The translations under genes were made by a program, and so were the position numbers. Of a stretch of DNA of 64,000 bases, positions 43,930 to 54,400 are shown in pieces; position 1 is the first letter of the stretch, and every line of letters starts with the position of its first letter. Below the pieces are notes generated by a model that saw only the letters and a program-made list of their open reading frames with translations, had not been told where the DNA came from and ran no database searches. The stretch is from Zoogloea oleivorans (GTDB lineage Bacteria; Pseudomonadota; Gammaproteobacteria; Burkholderiales; Rhodocyclaceae), in NCBI RefSeq assembly GCF_008107625.1, contig NZ_SDKK01000019.1, positions 31,487 through 95,486 on the forward strand. The letters are read 5' to 3'.

Positions 43930-45300
43930 TCACGTTGAAGTCTCTTTCTTCAGTCCGAAGCGGTTCATTAAATCGTAGAGGGTTGGGCGGCTGATGCCGA
44001 GTACCTCGGCAGCACGGGCCACGTTGCCATTGACTCTGGCCATGACCCTGACAACAGCACGCCGCTCGGCCTCTTCACGGACAACGCGCAGGTTGAGCGC
44101 CTCGAGGGCCTCTTCCCCGGCATCTACATTCAGGCCGACATCATCGGCAGCGATACAGTTTCCGTCCGCCATGATGACGGCACGCTTGATCGCATTTTCG
44201 AGCTCCCGGATATTACCCGGCCACCGATGTGACTCGATACTCTGCACGGCATCATCGGTAAGGGACATCGTACCCCGACCATGATCGGCAGCAAAACGCT
44301 GCACAAAGGCATGCGCCAGCAGCACCGCATCGCCATCACGATCACGCAGGGCCGGAATGTCCACCACGATCTCGGCAAGACGGTAGTACAGATCCTCGCG
44401 GAAGCGCCCTACCTGGATCAGACCCTTGACGTCCTGGTGGGTGGCACAGACGATTCTCACATCGACCGGAATCTCTTCGCGCCCCCCAACCCGCTCGATG
44501 ACCCGCTCCTGCAGAAAACGGAGCAGCTTGGCCTGCAGGGGCATCGGCAGATCACCGATTTCATCCAGGAACAGGGTGCCCTTGTTGGCAAATTCGATCT
44601 TGCCGAGGGTTTGTTTCACGGCCCCGGTGAACGCCCCTTTTTCGTAGCCGAACAACTCGCTTTCGAGCAGGTTCTCGGGAATCGCCGCACAGTTGATTGC
44701 CACAAAGCGCTCATTCCGGCGCGGGGACAGTTCATGCAGGCCCCGCGCCAGAACCTCCTTGCCCGTTCCACTCTCGCCTAGCAGCATCACGGTGACATTG
44801 GCAGAAGCAACCTTTTCGATCAGGCGGCACACCCGCAACATGCCCGAATCCCGCGTGATGACACCCGACAGGGCGCTTCCCTGCTGGACTTTCAGCTTGC
44901 GGTTGTCCTGCTGCAGGTCATACAGGCGCAAGGCGCGATCGAGCGTCAGGGCAAGGAGTTCGGGCTCGAAGGGCTTGGCGAAGAAGTCGTAGGCCCCCAT
45001 GCCGACGGCGCGCACGGCATTTTCCCGATCATGTTGTCCGGTGAGCACGACGACCTTGGTGTCGGGTGCCAGTGCGAGAATTTCGCCCAGCAACCGAAAA
45101 CCTTCCGTTACGTCATCCGGCGCCGGCGGAAGGCCGAGATCCATCGTGACAACTGCAGGCTCATGCCGCCTTAACTGCGCAATCGCCTCTTCGCGATTGT
45201 TCGCAACTACCGTCTCGTATTGATCGAAGGCCCAGCGCATCTGCTTTTGCAGCGCGGGATCGTCCTCGACAATCAGCAAAGTCCTGCGTTTATCACTCAT
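43930..45300 (-). CDS. prsR: PEP-CTERM-box response regulator PrsR (sigma-54 activator)
   Basis: NtrC-type regulator of 456 residues: receiver with phosphoacceptor D54 (TMDLGLP), AAA+ domain with Walker A GESGTGKE (175-182) and the sigma-54 contact loop GAFTGA (222-227), and a Fis-type HTH at the C-terminus (NVARAAEVLGISRPTLYDLM). Known for controlling PEP-CTERM genes through RpoN. ATG 45300, 4 bases after the prsK stop. Pairs with PrsK. Confidence 0.95.
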   Translation of the reverse strand: MSDKRRTLLIVEDDPALQKQMRWAFDQYETVVANNREEAIAQLRRHEPAVVTMDLGLPPAPDDVTEGFRLLGEILALAPDTKVVVLTGQHDRENAVRAVGMGAYDFFAKPFEPELLALTLDRALRLYDLQQDNRKLKVQQGSALSGVITRDSGMLRVCRLIEKVASANVTVMLLGESGTGKEVLARGLHELSPRRNERFVAINCAAIPENLLESELFGYEKGAFTGAVKQTLGKIEFANKGTLFLDEIGDLPMPLQAKLLRFLQERVIERVGGREEIPVDVRIVCATHQDVKGLIQVGRFREDLYYRLAEIVVDIPALRDRDGDAVLLAHAFVQRFAADHGRGTMSLTDDAVQSIESHRWPGNIRELENAIKRAVIMADGNCIAADDVGLNVDAGEEALEALNLRVVREEAERRAVVRVMARVNGNVARAAEVLGISRPTLYDLMNRFGLKKETST

Positions 45301-45304
45301 ATGG

Positions 45305-47401
45305 CTAGTTTGCTACCGCTTCGTTACCGGCGTTCCGGGAGTAATCGGCAATCGGCAATCTGACATCAAAGCAGGTTCCTGAACCTACTTCACTCTGCAC
45401 CGATAGACTTCCTCCCAGCTCATGGACATATTGCTGCACCTCATAGGCGCCGATGCCCATTCCACTTGCCTTGGTTGTCTGAAAGGCCTTGAAAAGCTGC
45501 TCGCGAACGAATGCAGAAGACATCCCCGATCCGGTATCCCGAACCGTGACACACGCCTGATTACGCTCCTGGGATAGCTCTATGACTACACTACCATGCT
45601 CAGAAGTCGCGTCTAGGGCATTTTGCACGATGTGCCCGAGGATGCGCTCAAGCCTCTCCGAATGGGCAAGAACGGAAATATCAGGCGCGCCCGCCACAAA
45701 TACCGGGCACGGATTGAACATGCGCTTCGACTGGACGATACGCTCGATCAGCGGTTTCAAGTGCACCGGCTTGCGCTGGTTGATCGGCGTCTTTTCCATG
45801 AGCTGCGCCATCAGGCCGCGCATCCGCTCTTCAACGTGCCGAATCGTGTCAAGCATGTCCGCCTGAAACTCCGGGTTGTCCTTGTGCCGCTCGGCATTAC
45901 GCAGCATCAACGACAACTGGGCCACGAGGTTCTTCAGGTCGTGCACAACAAACGCCGACATGCGGTTGAAGGCGTCGAACTTGCGGGCTTCCAGGAGCGC
46001 CTCCGCAGCCTGCATCCGGGCAAAATAGCTGGCCGCCTGCCGGCCGGCCATCTTCAGGAGATCGAGCACCTCCCAATTCACATCAACAGGCGTACGCGGC
46101 GTCAGCAGCACCACGAATCCAACCAGCACACCGGACGAAATCAGCGGAACGATCAGCCACATGTCCGACAGCTCGGAGACCCATTCCGGCAGGGGAAACT
46201 CGCTCGGCGACACCAGAGCGCCGCGCAACTCCGCCAGATTCACCACCCACTCCCGCTCCAGCAGGTAACGTGCGAATTCGGAATTTTCGTGCTCCTGGAG
46301 AGCGTAATGAGGCATGTTCAGGCGGGCCTGCTGGCTGTATTCCCCGTTGGCATCGCGCAGCCATACGCCGCCGCCGGGACTCTCGACCAGGTCGGCCAAG
46401 GCCTTGACCACCGACTCGCCAAGACTCAGACCATCGCCAGCCATCGACAGCGCCTGGGTCACGCCCAGCCACTCCTTGCGGTAATCATAACGGTAAGCAA
46501 AGAAATGCTTGGCAAGCAGTACGCGCAGACGAGCCCGGAAGGCCCCCGAAAAGGCGATCACGGACAACAGCAGCGCGCCACCAAAGGTCAGCGCCAACTG
46601 CAGCGCCTCACCCCATTCACCGCCGAAATAGCGCATGTAATAACCGGCGCCGGCAAGCGTCAGCAGATACAGCCCGGAGCCAGCCAGCGCCGTGGAATGG
46701 AAGACGACATGCCGGGAAACCGAAACCCGGAACGTCCACTCGGGGTTCCGGGATGCAGACACTGCCACCAGGGGAATCGTTAGTGTGTGTGCAAACCCGC
46801 GCACACTCCAGATCACCGGGTGAAGACGGCTAAAGAGAAGGGTATCTGCGTAGAGATACACATCGAATGCAAATAGGCCCCCCAGGGCCAGGGCCACCGG
46901 CTTGATCCCCCAGCGCGAACGTTCCGGAACCGAGCGGTAAAACAATTCGAGCAATACCAGCCCGAAGACGGAAGAAAACAGTGAAGTCGCAGCCCAGGTA
47001 CGCAAGGGCGTCCCATAGACGGGAATCCCCACGCTGAGGCAGAGCACCCCGGCGGCACTCAAGGTAATGACACCCAGCACCCAGGGCCTGGGCCAGCCGG
47101 GAAGCGCGTTCTCGGAGCTGTCCTGAGAAGGCTGCGAGAGCAGCGCGAGGAGAAAGCCGAACCAGGCACCAAGCCTCAGCACGTCCAGCAGGCAGGCCAG
47201 CTGGAACAGCCAGATCCAGCCCGTTGCTGAAAACGCCCAACTGGCTCCGGCCCACAGGGCGCTCACCAGGGTGGCGACAATAAGAAAACCGCCGCGCGCC
47301 CCCTTGCGCCAGGCCACGACAAGATAGAGACCAAAAACCGCGTGCACGAGCGTGGCGAACGCGTAGCTCCAGACCGAAACTTGGGAAAGGATGAATTCCA
47401 T
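45305..47401 (-). CDS. prsK: XrtA/PEP-CTERM system histidine kinase PrsK
   Basis: Membrane sensor kinase of 698 residues. About eight or nine N-terminal membrane segments (1-300), a GAF-like domain (about 315-455), then a kinase core with phospho-His H487 in VVHDLKNLVAQL, an N-box near QNALDAT and G-boxes DTGSGMS and GMGIGAYE. The HDLKN variant of the H-box is typical of PrsK. ATG 47401 with AAGG 4 bases upstream, right after a terminator-like hairpin. Confidence 0.94.
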   Translation of the reverse strand: MEFILSQVSVWSYAFATLVHAVFGLYLVVAWRKGARGGFLIVATLVSALWAGASWAFSATGWIWLFQLACLLDVLRLGAWFGFLLALLSQPSQDSSENALPGWPRPWVLGVITLSAAGVLCLSVGIPVYGTPLRTWAATSLFSSVFGLVLLELFYRSVPERSRWGIKPVALALGGLFAFDVYLYADTLLFSRLHPVIWSVRGFAHTLTIPLVAVSASRNPEWTFRVSVSRHVVFHSTALAGSGLYLLTLAGAGYYMRYFGGEWGEALQLALTFGGALLLSVIAFSGAFRARLRVLLAKHFFAYRYDYRKEWLGVTQALSMAGDGLSLGESVVKALADLVESPGGGVWLRDANGEYSQQARLNMPHYALQEHENSEFARYLLEREWVVNLAELRGALVSPSEFPLPEWVSELSDMWLIVPLISSGVLVGFVVLLTPRTPVDVNWEVLDLLKMAGRQAASYFARMQAAEALLEARKFDAFNRMSAFVVHDLKNLVAQLSLMLRNAERHKDNPEFQADMLDTIRHVEERMRGLMAQLMEKTPINQRKPVHLKPLIERIVQSKRMFNPCPVFVAGAPDISVLAHSERLERILGHIVQNALDATSEHGSVVIELSQERNQACVTVRDTGSGMSSAFVREQLFKAFQTTKASGMGIGAYEVQQYVHELGGSLSVQSEVGSGTCFDVRLPIADYSRNAGNEAVAN

Positions 47402-47412
47402 CAGACCTTAAC

Positions 47413-47444
47413 GGAAAAGCAAACGCCCCCATAAGCGGGAGCGT
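47413..47444 (-). terminator. terminator-like hairpin between the sugar transferase and prsK
   Basis: Minus strand: 8-bp stem ACGCTCCC/GGGGGCGT (one G-T pair) with loop GCTTAT (47423-47444), then TTGCTTTTCC. It ends about 12 bases before prsK. A second small hairpin CCCCG/CGGGG lies just upstream. It may lower readthrough from the transferase gene into prsKRT. Confidence 0.6.
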
Positions 47445-47485
47445 CTGGACTCAACCCCGCGTTTACGGGGAGATACCGAAGGGAA

Positions 47486-48871
47486 TCAGTGTGCGCCGTC
47501 ACCGGTCAACACAACCCTCACAGTCTCGAACAAGACTACCGTATCGAGAAAGAGCGTGTGATTCTTGACGTAGTAGAGATCGTACTGCAGCTTGTTGATT
47601 GCATCATCAACCGATGAACCATATTGATAGCGAACCTGGGCCCAGCCGGTAACACCCGGCTTGACGCAGTGGCGAACGGCATAGAACGGAATGTCACGGG
47701 TCAGCTGATCGACAAAGAACGGCCGTTCGGGACGGGGCCCTACCAGACTCATGTCCCCCTTCAATACGTTGAACAACTGCGGCAACTCGTCGATACGCAC
47801 CTTGCGGATAAAACGTCCGATACGCGTGACACGATCGTCATTGGCGGAAGCCCAGCGCGGCTTGCCATCGCGCTCGGCATCGCGGCGCATGCTGCGGAAC
47901 TTGGTTACCTTGAACAAGCGGCCGCCGAGGCCGACACGTTCCTGGCGATAGAAAATCGGAGCACCGTCCTCAACGGCAATCAGAATCGCCGCCAGAACCA
48001 TCACCGGGGCCGCCAACACCAAAAGAATCGACGAGGCCACGAGATCGAAAATACGCTTGACCAGCGTCCGCCCCCAGCCTTGCCGGAAGCCTTCACCGTA
48101 TATCAGCCAGCTGGCGCGCAGGGAGTCGATGCGAACCTGACCGCGAACCCGTTCGAAGAAACTGGAAAGATCGAGCACCTTGATGCCCGCCATCTTGCAA
48201 TCGAGCAGTTCGCGCAGGGGAATCACACCGCCCCGCCGCTCCCGGACTGCCACGATGATTTCGTTCACCCGCAAGTGATTCGCAGCATTGAGCAGATTGC
48301 CATCGAAATGGACGACCCGCTTCGGATCGACGCGCACTTCGTCGCCCGAACCGGCCGGATAGAAACCCACCACCTGCAGACTGGGATTGCCAGGATTTGA
48401 CAGGGCGTGCTCAACGGCAACCGCATCCGCCCCCGTCCCGATAACCATGATTCGCTTGACCAACACACCTGCTCCCACACGCCGGACCGCGAAACCACGT
48501 ACGGCCACCACAAAGCCCAAAAGGCCGATCACATTCAGTTCAGCCGCCTCGTGAGCCACTTCGCCCCAGGGCAACACCCGAAAAATACCGTAGGCCACAG
48601 GAATGCTCAGCACGATGGACATCCCGACCCGCATCACGGTCTCGCGGAAGTCCGCCCCGAAGTTTACCCGGTAGAGACCGAGTGCACCGTTAAGGATCAT
48701 CATCGTGACGGCAAACGCAAAAGCCGAGGGAATCACCGCGATCAGCAGCGTGACATCGACCTGTTCCTGAAGCACAAATACGGCCACTACCGCAACGAAC
48801 AGCAGCATCGCATCGAAGAGCAGCTGCAGAACCGTATTGGACGGAACGTAATGATTGAAGAGTTTTAGCAT
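47486..48871 (-). CDS. XrtA/PEP-CTERM-associated sugar transferase (TIGR03013-type, undecaprenyl-phosphate glycosyl-1-phosphate transferase)
   Basis: Initiating transferase that puts the first sugar phosphate on undecaprenyl phosphate for exopolysaccharide. 461 residues: four N-terminal membrane segments, a CoA-binding-like Rossmann domain (VKRIMVIGTGADAVAVEHAL), a further membrane helix near 275, and a WcaJ/PssE-type catalytic C-terminus (KFRSMRRDAE, KVRIDELPQLFNVLKGDMSLVGPRPERP, WAQVRYQYG). Family members mark XrtA loci. ATG 48871 with GGGTGA upstream; preceded by a 381-base gap holding no gene. Confidence 0.93.
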   Translation of the reverse strand: MLKLFNHYVPSNTVLQLLFDAMLLFVAVVAVFVLQEQVDVTLLIAVIPSAFAFAVTMMILNGALGLYRVNFGADFRETVMRVGMSIVLSIPVAYGIFRVLPWGEVAHEAAELNVIGLLGFVVAVRGFAVRRVGAGVLVKRIMVIGTGADAVAVEHALSNPGNPSLQVVGFYPAGSGDEVRVDPKRVVHFDGNLLNAANHLRVNEIIVAVRERRGGVIPLRELLDCKMAGIKVLDLSSFFERVRGQVRIDSLRASWLIYGEGFRQGWGRTLVKRIFDLVASSILLVLAAPVMVLAAILIAVEDGAPIFYRQERVGLGGRLFKVTKFRSMRRDAERDGKPRWASANDDRVTRIGRFIRKVRIDELPQLFNVLKGDMSLVGPRPERPFFVDQLTRDIPFYAVRHCVKPGVTGWAQVRYQYGSSVDDAINKLQYDLYYVKNHTLFLDTVVLFETVRVVLTGDGAH

Positions 48872-49252
48872 TCGGAGCTTCGATCACCCTTTAAGGCGAC
48901 CGCCCATGCAAATTAGATCAACCAAGGAAGTGCTGCAGCGCAGCACCTCATAAAAATCGCCACACATTATCTATGAACATGGCTTGAGGGTCATGCCATT
49001 TGTGCATCGCAAAATTGCCAAATGCGTGAAGAACTGTGCAACCGAACGATATCCCTAAGCAGCGGGCGCGCGCGTGATGCCTGTCACACGAAAAATTACA
49101 TTGCACATAAAGTGACATGCAACCGGGCCCCGTGGCCGAAGCCCTAAAAAGCAGGCGGACGACAGCCGGCCATGGTCACAAAAGTCTTCAAAGACTATCG
49201 TCACCCTGAAACATTCGTAGCGACGCATCCCCTGGCACGCCGCTACACCGCC
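48872..49252. other. intergenic region between kup and the exopolysaccharide cluster, no gene seen
   Basis: 381 bases, less GC-rich than its neighbours, no credible coding frame. It holds several symmetric elements: GTGCTGC-AGC-GCAGCAC (48930-48946), ATGGC-N11-GCCAT (48979-48999), TGTCAC-N24-GTGACA (49082-49117) and AGTCTT-CA-AAGACT (49183-49196, which could be a weak kup terminator). No sigma-54 -24/-12 element with correct spacing was found by eye. It should hold the promoter of the sugar transferase gene. Confidence 0.6.
48930..48946. promoter_or_regulatory. perfect 7-bp inverted repeat upstream of the sugar transferase gene
   Basis: GTGCTGC-AGC-GCAGCAC, 59 bases before the start codon at 48871. 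It is placed where an operator or RNA hairpin in the 5' leader could act. No matching regulator is known to me. Confidence 0.35.
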
Positions 49253-51148
49253 TTACAGCTCGATCTGGGTACCGAACTCCACAACCCGGTTGGCCGGAAT
49301 ACAGAAGAACTCCGCGGCACTATGGGCATTTCTGAACATCAGGATGAACAACCGCTCACGCCAGGCATTGAGGGACGAGCCTACGCGGGGAATCAGGGTC
49401 TCCCGCCCCAGGAAGAACGACGTCTCCATCAACTCGAAAGGCAGGCCCTGCGTTTCACACATCTCCAGCGCTGCCGGAATATCCGGATCGTCCTTGAAAC
49501 CGTAGCGGACAAAAACCCGGTAAAAACCGAAATCAAGCTCCTCGACCCTGACCCGCTCCGCATCGGGCACATAGGGAATATCCTCCGTCACCACATTCAC
49601 CAGCACCACGCGGGCGTGCAGCACCTTGTTGTGCAGCAAGTTGTGCAAGAGCGCCCGCGGCACGCCATCCGGCGCCGTGGTCATGAACACCCCCATGCCC
49701 GGCACGCGAATCGGCGGGTCGTGGAACATCGACTGGATGAACAGGTCCAGCGGCATCGTATCCACCCGCATCCGCTCCGTGAGCGCCGCCCGCCCCTTTT
49801 TCCAGGTCATCAGCAAGGTGTGCACCGCCAGGCCCATGGCCAGCGGAAACCATCCGCCATCAAAAATCTTCACGCTGTTGGCCGTGAAAAATGCAAAGTC
49901 GACCGTAAAAAACAGCGCCAGGAAAAGAATCGCCTGACCCAGGGTCCATTGCCACAGCGCCCGCACGACCACAAAGGCCAGCACGGTGTCGATCATCATC
50001 GTCAGCGTCACCGCAATCCCGTAGGCTGAGGCCAGGGCGCTCGACGAATGGAAGCCGATCACCAGGGCGATCACCGCCCCCAGCAGCATCCAGTTCACGT
50101 TCGGCACGTAAATCTGCCCGACTTCCTTTTCAGACGTATGAATGATGTGGATACGCGGGCAATAACCAAGCTGCACGGCCTGCTTGGTCAGCGAGAAGGC
50201 CCCGGAGATCACCGCCTGCGAAGCGATGATGGTGGCCAGCGTGGACAAGGCCACCATGGGCAGCAGCAAAGGCTCGGGGACGAGGAGATAGAAGGGGCTC
50301 TTGACCGCCAGCGGATTGTCGAGAATCAGGGCACCCTGTCCCAGATAGTTCAGGTACAGGGCCGGGAAAACGTAACCGAACCAGGCCAGCTTGATCGGAC
50401 GGCGTCCAAAATGCCCCATGTCCGCATACAGGGCCTCGCCACCGGTAATGGCAAGTACCACCGCCCCAAGGGCCAGGAAGCCGTGCCACTGGTTGTTGGC
50501 AAAGAACGCCACGGCGTAGACCGGATTGATCGCCCGCAGCACGTCGGGATGGCGCATCACATTCAGGGCCCCGAGCGCGCCCAGCGTCGTGAACCAGAAA
50601 AGCATGACCGGGCCGAAGATCGCCCCGACCCGCGCCGTCCCCTTGCTCTGGATCAGGAACAGGCCGGTCAGCACGACCAGGGAAATGGGCAACACGTAAG
50701 GCTTGAAAGCGGGCGTCACCACCTCGAGACCTTCGACCGCCGACAGCACGGAGATCGCCGGCGTGATCACGCCATCCCCGTAAAAGAGCGCCGCCCCGAA
50801 CAGGCCGAGGGCGGCCATGGCAGCCCCCATGCGCGGCGATTTGTTGGTGCGCAAGGCCAGCGAGGTGAGGGCCATGATGCCTCCCTCGCCACGGTTGTCG
50901 GCACGCATGATGTACATGATGTACTTCAGAGAGACGACGATCGTCAGCGCCCAGAAAACCAGGGACAGAATCCCCAGCACATTGTCCGGCGTCACCGGGA
51001 CCGCATGGGACCCACTGAACACTTCCTTCATCGTATAGAGGGGACTCGTGCCGATGTCGCCGAACACCACCCCCATCGCAGCCAGCGCAACGGGCAAGAC
51101 TTCCTTCTGCGACTGCTTTTCCTGCCCTGAAGCAAGCACCGTGGACAT
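49253..51148 (-). CDS. kup: low-affinity potassium transporter Kup
   Basis: K+/H+ symporter of the inner membrane. 631 residues with 12 membrane segments and a cytoplasmic C-terminal domain (about 470-631). N-terminal LPVALAAMGVVFGDIGTSPLYTMKE and YGDGVITPAISVLSAVEG are diagnostic. ATG 51148 with GGAG 8 bases before it. Divergent from the GGDEF/EAL gene. C-terminal region is shorter than in E. coli Kup only slightly. Confidence 0.96.
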   Translation of the reverse strand: MSTVLASGQEKQSQKEVLPVALAAMGVVFGDIGTSPLYTMKEVFSGSHAVPVTPDNVLGILSLVFWALTIVVSLKYIMYIMRADNRGEGGIMALTSLALRTNKSPRMGAAMAALGLFGAALFYGDGVITPAISVLSAVEGLEVVTPAFKPYVLPISLVVLTGLFLIQSKGTARVGAIFGPVMLFWFTTLGALGALNVMRHPDVLRAINPVYAVAFFANNQWHGFLALGAVVLAITGGEALYADMGHFGRRPIKLAWFGYVFPALYLNYLGQGALILDNPLAVKSPFYLLVPEPLLLPMVALSTLATIIASQAVISGAFSLTKQAVQLGYCPRIHIIHTSEKEVGQIYVPNVNWMLLGAVIALVIGFHSSSALASAYGIAVTLTMMIDTVLAFVVVRALWQWTLGQAILFLALFFTVDFAFFTANSVKIFDGGWFPLAMGLAVHTLLMTWKKGRAALTERMRVDTMPLDLFIQSMFHDPPIRVPGMGVFMTTAPDGVPRALLHNLLHNKVLHARVVLVNVVTEDIPYVPDAERVRVEELDFGFYRVFVRYGFKDDPDIPAALEMCETQGLPFELMETSFFLGRETLIPRVGSSLNAWRERLFILMFRNAHSAAEFFCIPANRVVEFGTQIEL

Positions 51149-51475
51149 TCAGCTCTCCTGAGACACCTTTGAACAGGCCGGACGACCGGATACGGGACGC
51201 GGATTGACCAAAGCAATCCACCCGTCCGCCCGGGGGCCAGGCCGTCAGGCACCGGGTCCTCCCGGAACGGGTTCGCGATACTACCGCATCGCAACAAAAC
51301 CGGGAGTCCGGATGCGCAGGGCACGGGAAATGCGGAGCCGCCTACCGGAACCTTCAGGACTAGAAAGGCGATCTGCAAGGCAGGGCGGAGTTACAATGCG
51401 CCCTTGCCCATAACCAACGACACCCCGGCCCGAATAACGCCGAGCCGGTGCATTCTCGCCATCGAACTGCTGCCA
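51149..51475. other. divergent intergenic region between kup and the GGDEF/EAL gene, no gene seen
   Basis: 327 bases. Small inverted repeats GGATTG-N7-CAATCC (51201-51219), CCGGG-TCCT-CCCGG (51252-51265) and GCGAT-N8-ATCGC (51274-51291) occur; TACAAT at 51392-51397 could be a -10 for the rightward gene but lacks a good -35. The coding frame opens at TTG 51404, but the supported start is ATG 51476. Confidence 0.5.
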
Positions 51476-54400
51476 ATGTCTCCGACCCAGCTACGAGCAA
51501 TGGCAGGAATCACCGTTGCCTACGCGCTTTGCGGTCTGATTGCCCTTCACATGGCAATCCCGCCCGGCTATGTTGCGCCACTCTATCCCTCGGCCGGGAT
51601 CGCCCTCGCCGGCCTGCTGATATATGGCAACCGGATCTGGCCGGCAATTTTTCTGGGCGCCGTCCTGACCAACATCGAAGCGGTTCTGCGCTCCGGACTC
51701 GGGGGGCAAAACTGGATAATGCCCCTGTGCGTCGGTAGCGGCGCCGCCCTGCAGGCCCTGGCCGGAGCGGCCCTCGCCAGGCGCTGGATCGGCTTTCCCA
51801 ATGCCCTCGATACAGCCGGCGCGATTCTGCGCTTCCTGTTTGCTGCAGCGCCAATCAGTTGCGTAATCAGCGCGAGCATTGGCGTCGGCACCCTCACCCT
51901 TCTCGGCGCAATTCCCCTGGATGAAGCAGCCTTCAGCTGGTGGAACTGGTGGGCCGGCGACGCTATCGGCATCCTCATCGCCGCCCCCCTGACCTTCGTC
52001 TTCTTTGGTCTTCCCCGCAGGGACTGGGCGCCACGCCGACTGGCCCTCGCCCTGCCCCTGGTGGTCGCCCTTGTCCTGCTGATCGGACTTGAGGTCCAGG
52101 TCGGCACATGGGAACAACAACGCCTGCAATCCCGCTTCGAACGGGACGCCCGCTACCTTTCCAGCCTGCTGCGCACACGCTTCTCCGATTATCTCGACGT
52201 GCTCCAGTCCACCGAACGCGTGATGGTGGCCGCCCCCGCCATGGACAACGACAGTTTCCAGCAGTTTGGGGCGCCGTGGCTGTCAAGATTTGGCGGGCTG
52301 CAGGCCATCGGCTGGATTCCACGCGTACCCACGGAGCAGCGCGCCGTTCTCGAAGCCACGGCCCGCGCCAACGATGTCACCCGCGACTTCATGATCCGCG
52401 ATCGCGGCAGTGACAACCAGCTGTCCGCAGCCAGTCCGCAGCCCGAGTACTACCCGATCCGCTACATCACCCCCCTTGAACCCAACCGAAGAGCCCTCGG
52501 GGTCAACGTTCTGACCATCCCGGCCGCCGCAGAAGCAATCCCGCGGACCCTTGCCAAAGGCAAAGCGTCGGCAACCCGCGCCTTCGAACTGACCCAGGAA
52601 ACCCAGGGCAAACTCGGTGTGGTCGTGTATCAGCGCACCAGCCCCGCCGTACCCGCAGAAGCGGGCAAACCGGACGGCCTGGTATTCGTCGCCCTGCGTA
52701 TCGAAGATGCCATCAACGGTGCCCTGCGAGGGCATGTCATTGATGGCATCGGCTATTGCCTGTCGGACATCACCACAGAGCAGCCCGGGAGACAACGCCT
52801 CGCGGGGCTGGCCAACTGTCCGGAGCAGGACAAACCAGGCGCTGGCGGCCTGACGCCATGGGTGGAAATCTTCGACTTCGCCGGCCGGACCTGGGCCATC
52901 CACCTCGTGGCAGAACCAGGCTACGCAGCGTACTACCGGGGCTGGGAGGCCTGGACGCTGCTTGCCATCGGCCTGCTCAGCATCGGTACACTCGGCGCCT
53001 TCCTGCTGACCACCACCGGCCACGCCCGTCGCGTCGAGGAACTGGTACACCTGCGCACTGCCGAGCTGGCCGATGCCGGGCGGCGCCTGAGCGCCCAGCA
53101 GGCCATCCTGACCCACGCTGAACGCATTGCCCGACTGGGCAGCTGGGAAGCCGACTCGGTCACCGGACAGGGCCACTGGTCAAGCGAGCTGTACCGGATC
53201 CTGGGCATCCCGGCCGTCGATGACAGCAACCTCTCACGCCTGATCACGGCCATCCATCCGGATGACCGGGCCCGCCTGCAGGACGCCCTGCTCGACGTGG
53301 AGCGCGGACTCACCAGCACCAGCCTCGACATTCGCCTGCCTGACCGCAACGACGGCAGCGAGCGGCGCATCGTCCACTTCACCATCGAAGCGACCTCCTG
53401 CCGTGACGGCACCCAAACCCTGCGCGGAACCGTCCAGGACGTTACCGACAGCCGTGCTGCCGAAGCCCACATCCATTACCTGGCCCACTACGACACCCTC
53501 ACCGGCCTGCCCAACCGCAGCCTGTGGATCAGCCGCGCCGAACAGGCCCTCGCCTTCGCCCGGCGCAACAAGCTGCGCGTGGGCGTCCTGTTCCTCGATC
53601 TCGACAACTTCAAGAAAATCAACGACACCCTTGGCCACCCTGTCGGCGACCGCCTGCTGTCGGCAGCCGCCCACCGCCTGTCCCTGTGCCTGCGGGAAGA
53701 AGACGTACTGGCCCGACTGGGCGGTGACGAATTCGTCGTGCTGCTGCCCCAGCTTACCCGTGCCGACGATGCCGCCACCGTCGCGCGCAAGCTGCTCGCC
53801 AGCCTGACCCGCCCGTTCGACATCGACGGGCAGGAGCTGACCGTTTCCACCAGCATCGGCATCGCCCTCTATCCGGGCAACGGCGCCGACGTGGACGTAC
53901 TGCTCAAGCATGCCGACACCGCCATGTACGATGCCAAAAACGAGGGGCGCAACGACTTCCGCTTCTTCACGCCGGACATGAACAGCCGGGCCTATGCCCG
54001 CCTGATGATCGAAAACGCCCTGCGCCGGGCCATCGAGCGGAACGAACTGGTGCTCGAATACCAGCCTCAGTGGGCAATGCCCGAACAACGCCTGATCGGC
54101 GTCGAAGCCCTGGTGCGCTGGGACAACCCCGAACGGGGGCGCATCTCGCCCAACGACTTCATTCCGGTGGCAGAAGAAACCGGCCTGATCCAGAGCATCG
54201 GCGACTGGGTACTCAACGAAGCCTGCCGGCAGCAGGCCGAATGGCAGGCCGCAGGGCTCCCGCCGCTGACCGTCGCAGTGAATATCTCTGCGCTGCAATT
54301 CCGCAAACCGGGCTTTGTAGACCGGGTTCGCCAGGCTTTCACTGAAAGCGGCGTGTCGCCCCACACATTCGAACTGGAACTCACCGAAAGCGCCCTGATG

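Noticed and set aside
41405..43978. 857-codon plus-strand frame opposite prsT
   Set aside because: Mirror of the TPR repeats; not a gene.
49001..49020. Possible sigma-54 element TGGCAATTTTGC on the minus strand
   Set aside because: The GG and GC doublets are 7 bases apart instead of 10, so it does not fit the -24/-12 spacing.
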